Below are positions 1 through 7,758 of a stretch of 64,000 nucleotides of DNA, piece after piece. Source of the DNA: Pseudomonas sp. M47T1 (lineage in GTDB: Bacteria; Pseudomonadota; Gammaproteobacteria; Pseudomonadales; Pseudomonadaceae); assembly GCF_000263855.1 (NCBI RefSeq), contig NZ_AJWX01000020.1, positions 1 through 64,000 on the forward strand, written 5' to 3'. Each line of letters opens with the position of its first letter. The stretch's first letter is position 1. Both the position numbers and the translations under genes were made by a program. The notes below the pieces were generated by a model. That model was not told the DNA's origin. It saw nothing but the letters and a program-made list of their open reading frames with translations, and did not search any database.

Positions 1-326
1 AGCCGGCCTTGGCCGCGATGCAGGCGACACCGTCCCGTAGCAGCAACTGTCTTTGTGGGAGCGGGTTCTACCCGCGAAAAGGGCGCCACAGGGTGCCAGG
101 TATTACGCGGTGTCCTTTTCGCGGGTAGAACCCGCTCCCACAGAGGGGTGTAGCTGCCGAAGGCTGCGTCTGGCGCGCGCGGTGTATCAGATACTCCGCA
201 GCGCCTGTGACGCGGCCTGGCGGCCGCTGCTACAGGGAACCGCGTCGTCTGCATCGCGACTAAAGTCGGCTCCTACGCCGGCCGTGGTAGGAGCCGGCCT
301 TGGCCGCGATGCAGGCGACACCGTCC
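1..326. repeat. 35-bp direct repeat pair flanking a REP palindrome
   Basis: Positions 1-35 and 292-326 are identical over 35 bases (starting AGCCGGCCTTGGCCGCGATG), and both are followed by GTAGCAGC. The second copy forms a hairpin with 250-277 (GCATCGCG and CGGCTCCTAC arms). No gene lies here. The short open frames are by-products of the palindromes. Confidence 0.8.
54..142. repeat. REP-type palindrome, perfect 29-bp arms
   Basis: 54-82 and 114-142 are a perfect inverted repeat beginning TGTGGGAGCGGGTTCTACCC. The same family recurs at 9402-9491. It is a non-coding, Pseudomonas-style repetitive extragenic palindrome. Confidence 0.85.
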
Positions 327-416
327 TGTAGCAGCTGCCGAAGGCTGCGTCAAAGGCGCCGCGGTGAGTCAGCCACTACGCGGCGACCGGGACGCCGCCT
401 TCGGCAGCTGCTACAG
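326..416. repeat. REP-type palindrome, perfect 20-bp arms
   Basis: 326-345 (CTGTAGCAGCTGCCGAAGGC) and 397-416 are perfect inverted repeats, ending 13 bp past the paaX stop codon. A related GTAGCAGC palindrome lies at 15798-15890. It may act as a bidirectional stop or mRNA 3' stabiliser, which is inference. Confidence 0.8.
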
Positions 417-428
417 GTGGCGGTGCTT

Positions 429-1352
429 TCAGCGCAACCCGCCGAAGCGCCGGTAGAAGCTTTCCCCCGCCTCCGGCAACGGCCCATCCGCGGTCTCCAT
501 CACCGTGTTCAACCACGCCTCGGCCTGGGCGTAGATCAACCGGTAGATATTGCGCGCCAACTGCCGCGCTGCACGCCCTTCCCAATCCCCCGGCAGCAAC
601 TCGTCCGGCAATTGCGGGTCACGCAGCAGCAACTTGCGGTACTCGTGTATCAACAGGGTACGCGCCAGGAAGCACTCTTCGGGGTCCAGGCTGTCCTGCT
701 CGCGCAGCGCCTGCCACAAAGGCCGGAACAACTGGATGAACTCACTGTAATGCGCCGCCAGTTCCTCGATGTTCCAGCTTTCCTTGACCTGCAGGCGCAG
801 GGCCTTGGAGGCCATCACGTCCTGCGCCGTGGTCTCGAACACGATGGTGTCTTCCAGCGCGCCCAGGTCGGCCAGGGTGGTGTTGAGGTCGGTGCGCTCG
901 ATGCGCGGGCTGGCCAGCACGGTCGGCGCCACGGCGCCAAAGCCCTGCCATTCCAGTTCTTCGCGTACTTCCTTGCGCAAGGCGGCAGGCAACTGGGTCA
1001 GCATCACCAGGCACCAGGCGCCGTCCCAAGCCGGCTGCGTGGCGCTGTACACGCGCTTGAAGGCCTTGTCGAAACGACGCCGGCCGGTGCCGGTCAGACT
1101 GTAGTAGCTGCGTCGGCCGACCTTTTCGGCGGTCAGCCAGTTTTCCTTGGTCAGGCGGAAAATCGAGGTGCGGATCAGCCGTTCGTTGATGCCCATCGGC
1201 TCCAGCAGCCGGATCAGGCTACCCAGCCATACCGTGCCGCCATGGGGTTCGATGGCATCGCCGTACAGGGTGACGATCAGCGAGCTGGCGCGAATCGGGA
1301 CTTGTTGCTGGAACCGCGCGATCAGTTGATTGAGTGGCGTAAGCGACGACAT
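429..1352 (-). CDS. paaX: PaaX-family repressor of phenylacetate catabolism
   Basis: This 307-residue protein is the GntR-like PaaX repressor, which in characterised bacteria blocks paa promoters until phenylacetyl-CoA binds. The N-terminus has the typical winged-helix segment (IRASSLIVTLYGDAI, GTVWLGSLIRLLEP, RTSIFRLTKENWL) followed by the long PaaX core. The length matches the family. An upstream in-frame TTG at 1367 is ignored because the ATG at 1352 gives the conserved MSSLTPLNQL start. The gene lies 72 bp downstream of paaY on the same strand, and the gap holds a GC hairpin and a GTATCAC site that may allow separate autoregulation. Confidence 0.95.
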   Translation of the reverse strand: MSSLTPLNQLIARFQQQVPIRASSLIVTLYGDAIEPHGGTVWLGSLIRLLEPMGINERLIRTSIFRLTKENWLTAEKVGRRSYYSLTGTGRRRFDKAFKRVYSATQPAWDGAWCLVMLTQLPAALRKEVREELEWQGFGAVAPTVLASPRIERTDLNTTLADLGALEDTIVFETTAQDVMASKALRLQVKESWNIEELAAHYSEFIQLFRPLWQALREQDSLDPEECFLARTLLIHEYRKLLLRDPQLPDELLPGDWEGRAARQLARNIYRLIYAQAEAWLNTVMETADGPLPEAGESFYRRFGGLR

Positions 1353-1393
1353 GGGCAGCCCGTGCAAGACAAAAGAATAAATATACCGACAGC

Positions 1394-1423
1394 GGCCCCC
1401 TGGGGGCCACTCTCAGTATCACT
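1394..1423. promoter_or_regulatory. GC hairpin and possible PaaX half-site ahead of paaX
   Basis: GGCCCCC (1394-1400) pairs with GGGGGCC (1402-1408). Next to it, GTATCAC at 1417-1423 reads GTGATAC on the minus strand and matches the core of the motif before paaY, paaF and paaA. It could be an attenuator or a separate paaX promoter site. This is inference from sequence similarity alone. Confidence 0.35.
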
Positions 1424-1424
1424 T

Positions 1425-2015
1425 CTATACGTTTTTGGGCTGGTGCTGGCTGACGTGCAGACGCGGGCGATCATCTTCCACCTGGGCCAGCGGCGTGCAT
1501 TCGCGCAAGCCGGCCAGGCAGCGGCGGGTCAGTTGCTGGTATTCGCGGGTGCCGGCCTGCTTCCATGCCACTTCCTGGTCGCTGAGGGTACGCTTGACGC
1601 TGGCCGGGGTGCCCACCACCAGCGATTGCTCCGGGCACTCGAAGCCGGCCTTGACGAAGGCGGTCGCGGAAACAAAGCTGCGCGCACCGATGCGCGCGTT
1701 ATCCATGACCACCGCATTCATGCCCACCAGCGCGTCGGCGCCGATGTGGCAGCCGTGCAGCACCGCGCCATGGCCGATGTGGCCGTTGCGCGCCACCACC
1801 GTGTCGCTGTCGGGAAAGCCGTGCATCACGCAGGTGTCCTGCAGGTTGGCGCCCTCCTCCAGCACAATCCGCCCGAAATCCCCGCGCAGGCTGGCCAGCG
1901 GCCCCACGTAGCAATGGGGGCCGATGATCACGTCGCCAATCAACACCGCCGTGGGGTGCACGTAGGCGCTGGGGTCGACGACGGGGGTCAAGCCATCAAG
2001 GCTGTAGCAGGCCAT
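1425..2015 (-). CDS. paaY: PaaY, hexapeptide-repeat thioesterase of phenylacetate pathway
   Basis: PaaY is a left-handed beta-helix (gamma-carbonic anhydrase-like) protein that hydrolyses dead-end CoA thioesters in phenylacetate degradation. The 196 residues show hexapeptide repeats (VLIGDVIIGPHCYVGPLA, NGHIGHGAVLHGCHIGADAL) and the metal-site histidine region VMHGFPDSDTVV. The ATG at 2015 (MACYSLDGL) has a GAGGA ribosome site about 7 bases upstream. The longer upstream frame runs through the promoter and is rejected. It is the first gene of a paaY-paaX unit with a PaaX-like operator upstream. Confidence 0.93.
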   Translation of the reverse strand: MACYSLDGLTPVVDPSAYVHPTAVLIGDVIIGPHCYVGPLASLRGDFGRIVLEEGANLQDTCVMHGFPDSDTVVARNGHIGHGAVLHGCHIGADALVGMNAVVMDNARIGARSFVSATAFVKAGFECPEQSLVVGTPASVKRTLSDQEVAWKQAGTREYQQLTRRCLAGLRECTPLAQVEDDRPRLHVSQHQPKNV

Positions 2016-2056
2016 GGAATCCTCACTGAACCTATAAATACACAAAACGCATTTAT

Positions 2057-2075
2057 TATTGTTTTTATGTATCAC
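2057..2075 (-). promoter_or_regulatory. Candidate PaaX operator upstream of paaY
   Basis: On the minus strand this reads GTGATACATAAAAACAATA. It differs at only two positions from the copy before paaF (9538-9556) and shares GTGATAC with the paaA copy. It lies 42 bp upstream of the paaY start. Confidence 0.55.
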
Positions 2076-2096
2076 ATAAATCAACCAGACGCGACC

Positions 2097-2948
2097 TCAA
2101 TAAATGTAAGCCAGACGGAACTGGATCGAATGCTCGGTCATCGGCCCCGAGCGCACCGTCACGTCACGCCAGTATTGACCCATCAATTGCCACTGCTTGC
2201 CCAGCATGGTGGTGGCGCTCAAGCCCACGGTGCCGTTGTTGTGGCTGCTGTCCAGCACTTCGCCGTCCAGGGTTTCGCGCGAGCCCCAATTGTGCCGGTA
2301 CGACAGCGCCACCGAGGTTTGCGGGGTGAAGTTGTAGCGCAGGTGGTTGTGCAACTGCACCAGCGGGTCGCGATGGGCGCCGGTGTCGCGCTGCTCGCCG
2401 TAGAACTCGGTTTCACCGACCACATCCCAGGTCCAGTGGCTGTCGAAGCCATGCACGTAGCCCACTTGCAGGTCGGCCGCCCAGCGGCTGTTGCTCAGGG
2501 CAAAGCCCTGGTTCTTGTCGGCCCCGGTGGGCGCGGTGATGAACAGCGACCAGCCCAGATGGCGGTTGCGTTCCATATCGGCCAGGGTCCACACGGTGGC
2601 GCCGAAGGTGACATCGCCGATGCCGGTGTTTTTCTGGCCGCTGGCGCCGATGTCCTGATGGCCGTAGGGCACGATGATCTGCGGGTCCCAGATCAGGCCG
2701 GTGTTGAAGAACTCGCTGAAGTGCACCAGGCGCAGCACCTCCACCGTCAGGTCCAGGTCCAGGTTGTCGGCCACCTTGTGGCCGCCCAGGTAAGACTTGT
2801 CGATGCGCGGGTTCTGCTGGTACAACAGCGCCAGGTCAGTGCCTGGCGGCAAGGCGGCGTAGTCGCCGGAGTCGGGCTTGATGTCGGCCTGGGCGGTGCC
2901 GGCCAGCAGCATCAGCATGGCGAGGGGGATGGAGCGTTGTGTGGTCAT
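2097..2948 (-). CDS. Outer-membrane MetA-like protein (phenol-degradation transporter family)
   Basis: This 283-residue protein has a Sec signal peptide (MTTQRSIPLAMLMLLAGTAQA, cut near AQA-DIK), then alternating beta-strands, and ends in a C-terminal Tyr (LAYIY), as outer-membrane barrels do. It resembles the Phenol_MetA_deg family found in aromatic-degradation clusters, where it is thought to aid uptake of aromatics. The ATG at 2948 is preferred over the GTG at 2951 because AGGG sits 7 bases upstream. It faces away from the feaR-like gene. It could admit 2-phenylethanol or phenylacetate, but the substrate is inferred from context only. Confidence 0.75.
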   Translation of the reverse strand: MTTQRSIPLAMLMLLAGTAQADIKPDSGDYAALPPGTDLALLYQQNPRIDKSYLGGHKVADNLDLDLTVEVLRLVHFSEFFNTGLIWDPQIIVPYGHQDIGASGQKNTGIGDVTFGATVWTLADMERNRHLGWSLFITAPTGADKNQGFALSNSRWAADLQVGYVHGFDSHWTWDVVGETEFYGEQRDTGAHRDPLVQLHNHLRYNFTPQTSVALSYRHNWGSRETLDGEVLDSSHNNGTVGLSATTMLGKQWQLMGQYWRDVTVRSGPMTEHSIQFRLAYIY

Positions 2949-3073
2949 CACATTACCCTGATTGTCGTTGTTATGGGCTGGATCGATGTGATACCCAATC
3001 TAAACAAAACCAGGCACTGGACTTACCCTCTGCGTGCCAGGCGTTTTCGACTCCCTGCCGTTCTTTCATCTGA

Positions 3074-3087
3074 AAAGCGATACAGAA
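3074..3087. promoter_or_regulatory. PaaX-like site between MetA-like and feaR-like genes
   Basis: AAAGCGATACAGAA here matches AAAGCGATACGGAA at the left arm of the paaA promoter palindrome (16045-16058) except at one base. It lies in the divergent promoter region 2949-3176. The role is inferred. Confidence 0.35.
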
Positions 3088-3176
3088 CTGGATTAACGCG
3101 CGGTATCAATGTTTACTTTCATCAGGCGCTGCTGCGCCGCACACAGATAACGACAACAACGGTGTGAGGCATGATC

Positions 3177-4082
3177 ATGAACCCATCCCCTGCCGCCTCG
3201 TTCGAAGGCTGGCTGAACTCCATCAACCGCATCTGCGACCGGTTCGGCGGCCAGGCCACGGGCGCGGCGTTCCAGGGCGATATCGTCGAGCATCGCCAGG
3301 GGGCGCTGAAGATGAGCGTGGTGCAGGCGGCCCAGGCGCGGCTGGTGCGCCAGCGTGGCGAGGTGGACCAGAGCTCGGCGCATCATTTCTTCGCAGTGTT
3401 CCAACTCGAAGGCGCCACCCACATGCGCCAGGGTGATGTGCGTGAAACCCTGCGGGCCGGGGACATCATGTTCATCGACAACCACTGCCCCAGCGACTTC
3501 ACCTATGAAGGGCGCGCACGGCAACTGTCGTTGATTGTGCCTTACGAGCGGGTTGAGGGGATGTTCAAGCACGGCGGCGTTGGTGCCGGGCAGAAGGTCT
3601 CGGCGCAGGTGGCGGTGGCGGGCCTGGCCACGCAACTGCTGATGAGCACGCGGGTGCGCGATGACCTGTCCTATGGCGAAAGCGAAGCGGTGCTGGATGC
3701 GATCATCGGCCTGTTGCGCCCGGCGCTGCTGCGCAATGACGAGCCGCCGGATGGGCAGGAAAAGGCCTACCGGCGCTGCGTGGAATGGATCGACCGGCAC
3801 CTGTGCGACACCGAGCTGACGCCCGAGCAAGTGGCGCAGCACTGCGGCATTTCCATGCGCGGGCTGTACCGGGTGTTTGGCCGCCATGGCCACAGCGTGG
3901 CCCAGTACATCCGCAACCAGCGCCTGGACCTGTGTGCGCAGAGCCTGCGTGACGGCAGCGCACGGGACAAGATGGCGGTGGTGGCGTACCAGTGGGGGTT
4001 TGTGAACAGCAGCTACTTCACCACGGCGTTCAAGGCGCGCTTTGGCGTGGCGCCGAGTGAGTACCGCAAGCGGTATCATTGA
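3177..4082 (+). CDS. FeaR-like AraC-family activator
   Basis: This 301-residue AraC regulator has the length of E. coli FeaR, which activates the phenylethylamine oxidase and phenylacetaldehyde dehydrogenase genes. It has an N-terminal cupin-like region (FAVFQLEGATHMRQGDV, LRAGDIMFIDN) and a C-terminal double helix-turn-helix from about residue 195 (LTPEQVAQHCGISMRGLYRVF; GFVNSSYFTTAFKARFGVAPSEYRK). The ATG at 3177 is chosen over 3171 because GAGG sits 7 bases upstream. It is convergent with the cytochrome/alcohol dehydrogenase/aldehyde dehydrogenase genes and is the likely activator of them. The effector is unknown, an aromatic amine, alcohol or aldehyde being plausible. Confidence 0.8.
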   Translation: MNPSPAASFEGWLNSINRICDRFGGQATGAAFQGDIVEHRQGALKMSVVQAAQARLVRQRGEVDQSSAHHFFAVFQLEGATHMRQGDVRETLRAGDIMFIDNHCPSDFTYEGRARQLSLIVPYERVEGMFKHGGVGAGQKVSAQVAVAGLATQLLMSTRVRDDLSYGESEAVLDAIIGLLRPALLRNDEPPDGQEKAYRRCVEWIDRHLCDTELTPEQVAQHCGISMRGLYRVFGRHGHSVAQYIRNQRLDLCAQSLRDGSARDKMAVVAYQWGFVNSSYFTTAFKARFGVAPSEYRKRYH

Positions 4083-4090
4083 TACGGTGT

Positions 4091-4170
4091 TGTCTGCTTC
4101 CCGCGCTTCGCCCGGTCCCACAACACTGAGACACCTGTGGGACCGGGCGAAGCTCGGGAAGCAGGCGACA
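4091..4170. terminator. Long palindrome between convergent genes
   Basis: The arms 4091-4122 and 4136-4170 (CGCTTCGCCCGGTCCCACA and complement) form a near-perfect hairpin between two convergent stop codons. It is a REP-like element and a likely bidirectional terminator, although it lacks a T-run. Confidence 0.6.
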
Positions 4171-4174
4171 CCGT

Positions 4175-5521
4175 TTACCTGCCGGCCTCCTCAGGGCCAT
4201 GTGGCTGAATGGAAAACGACCACTGGCTGCCATACGGCTGCGGCCGCACGGTCTGCCAACCGATGTCTGCCCGATCCTTGCCCAATGCCTCCACCTGCGG
4301 CGCACGCGCCTGCGCCACTGCCTGGGCAGTGAGCTGCGCCTTGGCCTCATTGCCCCATGCCTGGCGCACGTAGTTGCCGATGGCCGCCACCTGCTGGTCC
4401 GACAACACGCTGGCATACCCCGGCATGTGCACCGTGGACGGCGCCCAATGGCTGGGCGGCAGGCTGGCGCCTTCCAGGATGATCTTGAGCAGCGACTGCG
4501 GCTGGTCATTGATCACCAGGTTGTTGCCCGCCAACGCCGGGAACATCCGTGCCACGCCCTGCCCGCCTGCGCCATGGCACAGCGCGCAATGGTCCAGGTA
4601 GCCCTGCTCGCCGGGACTGCCCGCCAACACCCCGACCGGTGCCTGACGTGCAGGTTGCGGGCCGTCGGCAGGCAGGGTCTTGAGGTACTTGGCCACGGCC
4701 TGCAGGTCGTCGTCGGTCAGGTACTGGGTGCTCCAGGCAATCACGTCGACCATGCCGCCGAAGGCGGCGGTGTGGTCGGTGCGTCCGGTCTTGAGAAAAC
4801 GTACCAGGTCTTCTTCGCTCCAGGCACCCAGCCCGCCGCGGGCGTTACCACGCAGGTTGGGCGTGGACCAGCCATCGATGATCGATCCGCCCGCCAGGTA
4901 GGCCGCACCGTCACGGTCATCCAACGCCTTTTCCTGCAAGGCCAGGCCACGGTCGGTATGGCACGAGCCGCAGTGCCCAGGCCCTTGCACGATGTAGGCA
5001 CCGCGGGCGACCTGGGCGTCGGCATAACGGCCGCCATCAAAGGGCACCGGCGTAGGCGCGTACATCGCCCGCCACACCCGCAACGGCCAGCGCATGGACA
5101 ACGGCCAAGGGATATCCACCGCGTGGTTGGCGGCCGCAACGGCGGGCACCTCGTGCATGAAATACTCATACAGCGCGGCGATGTCCGCCTCGCTCATGCG
5201 CGCATAGGACGGATACGGCATGGCCGGGTACAGGCTGGTGCCGTTCTTGCGCACGCCCTCGGTGACGGCGCGGCGGAAATCATCCAGCGAGTACTCGCCG
5301 ATGCCGTTTTGCCGGTCGGGGGTGATGTTGGTGGAGTACAGCCGCCCCAGCGGCGACTCGATCGCCAGCCCGCCGGCAAACAACGGCCCCTGCACCGCCG
5401 TGTGGCACGCGGCGCAATCTCCGAGGCGCGCCAGGTACTGCCCGCGACTGACGATGGGCGCCTCATCGGCCAGCGCCGTGGCCGCAAGGCTTGCGCCCAG
5501 CAACAGTGTGAAGGTCTTCAT
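4175..5521 (-). CDS. Triheme cytochrome c, partner of quinohemoprotein alcohol dehydrogenase
   Basis: This 448-residue secreted protein has a signal peptide (MKTFTLLLGASLAATALADEA) and three CxxCH heme sites (CAACH, CGSCH, CALCH), matching subunit II (AdhB type) of periplasmic alcohol dehydrogenases. It should pass electrons from the neighbouring PQQ enzyme to the quinone pool or a terminal oxidase. The start at 5521 follows GGGG and heads a clean signal peptide. An alternative ATG at 5536 overlaps the upstream stop as ATGA and adds five residues. It is translationally coupled to the dehydrogenase gene. Confidence 0.85.
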   Translation of the reverse strand: MKTFTLLLGASLAATALADEAPIVSRGQYLARLGDCAACHTAVQGPLFAGGLAIESPLGRLYSTNITPDRQNGIGEYSLDDFRRAVTEGVRKNGTSLYPAMPYPSYARMSEADIAALYEYFMHEVPAVAAANHAVDIPWPLSMRWPLRVWRAMYAPTPVPFDGGRYADAQVARGAYIVQGPGHCGSCHTDRGLALQEKALDDRDGAAYLAGGSIIDGWSTPNLRGNARGGLGAWSEEDLVRFLKTGRTDHTAAFGGMVDVIAWSTQYLTDDDLQAVAKYLKTLPADGPQPARQAPVGVLAGSPGEQGYLDHCALCHGAGGQGVARMFPALAGNNLVINDQPQSLLKIILEGASLPPSHWAPSTVHMPGYASVLSDQQVAAIGNYVRQAWGNEAKAQLTAQAVAQARAPQVEALGKDRADIGWQTVRPQPYGSQWSFSIQPHGPEEAGR

Positions 5522-5532
5522 GGCTACCCCGC

Positions 5533-7701
5533 TCATTTGAACACCGGCCCGATGTTGTCCGGCGTGCCGCTGGGGTTCTGCCGGGCCTGCACTTCACGCT
5601 CATAGGTGGCGTTGGCGCGTTTGAGCAGGAACTGGCGCACGGCTTCGATCTGTTCGCCATTCATGGAGGCGTCGAATCGGTCCATGCCATAGGCGGTCAG
5701 CGCACCCTGCCCAACCACACGGTAGAAGGCATCGCGGGCACGGATGGCGCCCGACCAGCGCAGGTCCGGCAGCACGCCGCCCGACTCGCCGTTGTCGCCA
5801 TGGCAGGCGGCGCAGAAAGTCATGTAGTCGCCGTAGCCACTGTCGGCCTTGGCGCTGTCGAACTGCGCGGGCGGCTTGACCGGCAAAAAGCCTTTGTCAT
5901 TGAGCGGCGGCAGGGTTTTGTCGCCGTCCAGGGCGAACACCACCACCCGCGATTTGTTCACCGTCCAGCCAGAGGTGCGGGCAATGCCGCCCATCAACAG
6001 CGGATAGATGCCGCCCCAGCCCACTTCCACGGCGATGTACTGTTTGCCGTTGACCGCATAGCTGATCGGCGGGGCCATGACCGCGCTCTGCAGCGAGGCG
6101 CGGAACAGGTCCTTGCCAGTACGCGCGTCATAGGCATGAAAATCGCCAGTGGCCAGCCCTTGGAACACCAGGCCGCCGCCGGTGGCCAGCACGCCGCCGT
6201 TCCACGGGCCCTTGTGGTCGACGCGGAACACTTCCTTCTGGGTGACCGGGTCCCAGGCCGCCAGCCAACCCTGCAGGGCCTTGGCCACTTCGGTCTTGAC
6301 CTTGGGGTCATCCGGCAGGCCGATCTTGGCCATGTCCAGGCCCAGGTTGAGGCCCACCGGGTGCAGTTGCGGGTTGTCGCTGGCCACGTAGCCGAATGGA
6401 ATCTGCTGGGCCGGGATATAGACCAGGCCGGTCTGCGGGCTGTAGGCCATGGGCTGCCAGTTGTGGCCACCCAGATCGCCCGGCAGGCCCAGCCATGGTT
6501 TGCCGGTCAGGGAATACAGCGCATCAGGCACGGTGTGGGGGCGGCCGGTCTTGGGGTCCAGGCCGGTGGCCCAGTTGACCGGCACGTAGGGTTTGCCGGA
6601 CAGGAATTCACCGGTGGCCGCGTCCAGCACGTAGAAAAAACCGTTCTTGGGTGCATGCAGGATCACGTGGCGCTGCTTGCCCGCCACCGGAATGTCGGCG
6701 GTGATGATGTGCTGGGTGGAGGTGAAGTCCCACTGGTCCTGCGGGGTTTCCTGGAAGTGCCACACGTACTCGCCGGTCTCCGGGCGCACGGCGACGATGC
6801 TGCCCAGAAACAGGTTGTCGCCCACCCCTTCGGAACGCAGCTTGTAGTTCCACGGCGAGCCGTTGCCGACGCCGATGTACAGCAGGTCGGTGACCGGGTC
6901 ATAGGTCATGGAGTCCCACACCGTGCCCCCGCCGCCGGACTGCTTCCAGGTACCGTTGGGGCCCCAGGTCTTGTAGGCCAACTCGCTCAGGGGCTTGTCG
7001 GAGATGGCGGCGTCGGGCTTGTTGTCCGGCGCCGGCACCGTGTAGAAGCGCCATTTGAACGCCCCCGTCTCGGCGTCGAAGCCAGAGACAAAACCACGGG
7101 CGCCCATTTCCGCGCCGCCGTTGCCGATCACCACCACGCCCTTGGCCACCCGGGGCGCGGCATCGATGGTGTAGCTTTTGACATTGCCCAGGTGCGCATC
7201 GCGGGGGATGGTGTCGACGCTCCAGGCCAGCTTGCCGGTCTTGGCGTCCAGGGCGATCAGGCGGGCGTCGAAGGTGCCGAAGATGATCTTGCCGTTCCAG
7301 TAGGCGGCGCCACGGTTGACCGTGTCGCAGCAGCCGCGGGCGGCCACATCACCCGGCACCTTGGGGTCATAGCCCCACAGCAGCTTGCCGGTGGCGGCGT
7401 CGAAAGCCTTGACCTTGCTCCAGTTGGTGGTGGCGTACATCACGCCATCCACTACCAGCGGCGTGCCCTCCTGGCCACGGTTGGTGTCCAGGTCGTAGTA
7501 CCAGGCGATCTTCAGGTCTTTGGCGTTGGTGGTGTTGATCTGGTCCAGCGGGCTGAAACGTTGTTCGGAATAGGTACGGCCGTAGCTCAACCAGTTCTCG
7601 GGGTGCTGGTCGGCGTCGATGATGGCCTGGCCGGTGTCGGCGTGGGCAGTGCTGGCGAGCAACATCAGAGTTAGCAGGCGATGACCGACTTTGAGAGTCA
7701 T
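5533..7701 (-). CDS. Quinohemoprotein (type II) PQQ-dependent alcohol dehydrogenase
   Basis: This 722-residue periplasmic enzyme has a signal peptide (cut near HA-DTG), an eight-bladed PQQ propeller, and a C-terminal cytochrome c domain. The vicinal cysteines Cys124-Cys125 (RGCCDT), Glu198 (GGAEMG), Asn280 and catalytic Asp325 (WDFTS) are present, as is heme site CAACH at 630-634. The fused heme makes it a quinohemoprotein rather than a plain ExaA/PedE type. Because it sits between a FeaR-like regulator, a phenylacetaldehyde-type dehydrogenase and paa genes, 2-phenylethanol is the likely substrate (inference). Related enzymes accept ethanol, butanol and other primary alcohols. AAGGAA precedes the ATG. 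No pqq synthesis genes are in the window. Confidence 0.88.
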   Translation of the reverse strand: MTLKVGHRLLTLMLLASTAHADTGQAIIDADQHPENWLSYGRTYSEQRFSPLDQINTTNAKDLKIAWYYDLDTNRGQEGTPLVVDGVMYATTNWSKVKAFDAATGKLLWGYDPKVPGDVAARGCCDTVNRGAAYWNGKIIFGTFDARLIALDAKTGKLAWSVDTIPRDAHLGNVKSYTIDAAPRVAKGVVVIGNGGAEMGARGFVSGFDAETGAFKWRFYTVPAPDNKPDAAISDKPLSELAYKTWGPNGTWKQSGGGGTVWDSMTYDPVTDLLYIGVGNGSPWNYKLRSEGVGDNLFLGSIVAVRPETGEYVWHFQETPQDQWDFTSTQHIITADIPVAGKQRHVILHAPKNGFFYVLDAATGEFLSGKPYVPVNWATGLDPKTGRPHTVPDALYSLTGKPWLGLPGDLGGHNWQPMAYSPQTGLVYIPAQQIPFGYVASDNPQLHPVGLNLGLDMAKIGLPDDPKVKTEVAKALQGWLAAWDPVTQKEVFRVDHKGPWNGGVLATGGGLVFQGLATGDFHAYDARTGKDLFRASLQSAVMAPPISYAVNGKQYIAVEVGWGGIYPLLMGGIARTSGWTVNKSRVVVFALDGDKTLPPLNDKGFLPVKPPAQFDSAKADSGYGDYMTFCAACHGDNGESGGVLPDLRWSGAIRARDAFYRVVGQGALTAYGMDRFDASMNGEQIEAVRQFLLKRANATYEREVQARQNPSGTPDNIGPVFK

Positions 7702-7724
7702 GTTGTTATTTCCTTGGCTAAGCC

Positions 7725-7750
7725 CTGTGGGGGCTGACAAGCCCCCACAG
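7725..7750. terminator. Perfect 11-bp hairpin between aldehyde and alcohol dehydrogenase genes
   Basis: CTGTGGGGGCT (7725-7735) and AGCCCCCACAG (7740-7750) form a perfect stem with a four-base loop just after the aldehyde dehydrogenase stop. It has no T-run, so partial termination or mRNA stabilisation is equally likely. Confidence 0.5.
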
Positions 7751-7758
7751 GCAACAGA

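Noticed and set aside
54..142. CRISPR-like repetition
   Set aside because: The repeats are inverted, few and not regularly spaced. They are REP palindromes.
300..3167. 955-residue plus-strand open frame
   Set aside because: It runs antisense through paaX, paaY and the MetA-like gene, is His/Gln/Arg-rich and has no domain. It is a high-GC shadow.
4199..7674. Two long plus-strand frames opposite the cytochrome and alcohol dehydrogenase genes
   Set aside because: Their composition is that of antisense frames, and the minus-strand genes have full motifs and ribosome sites.
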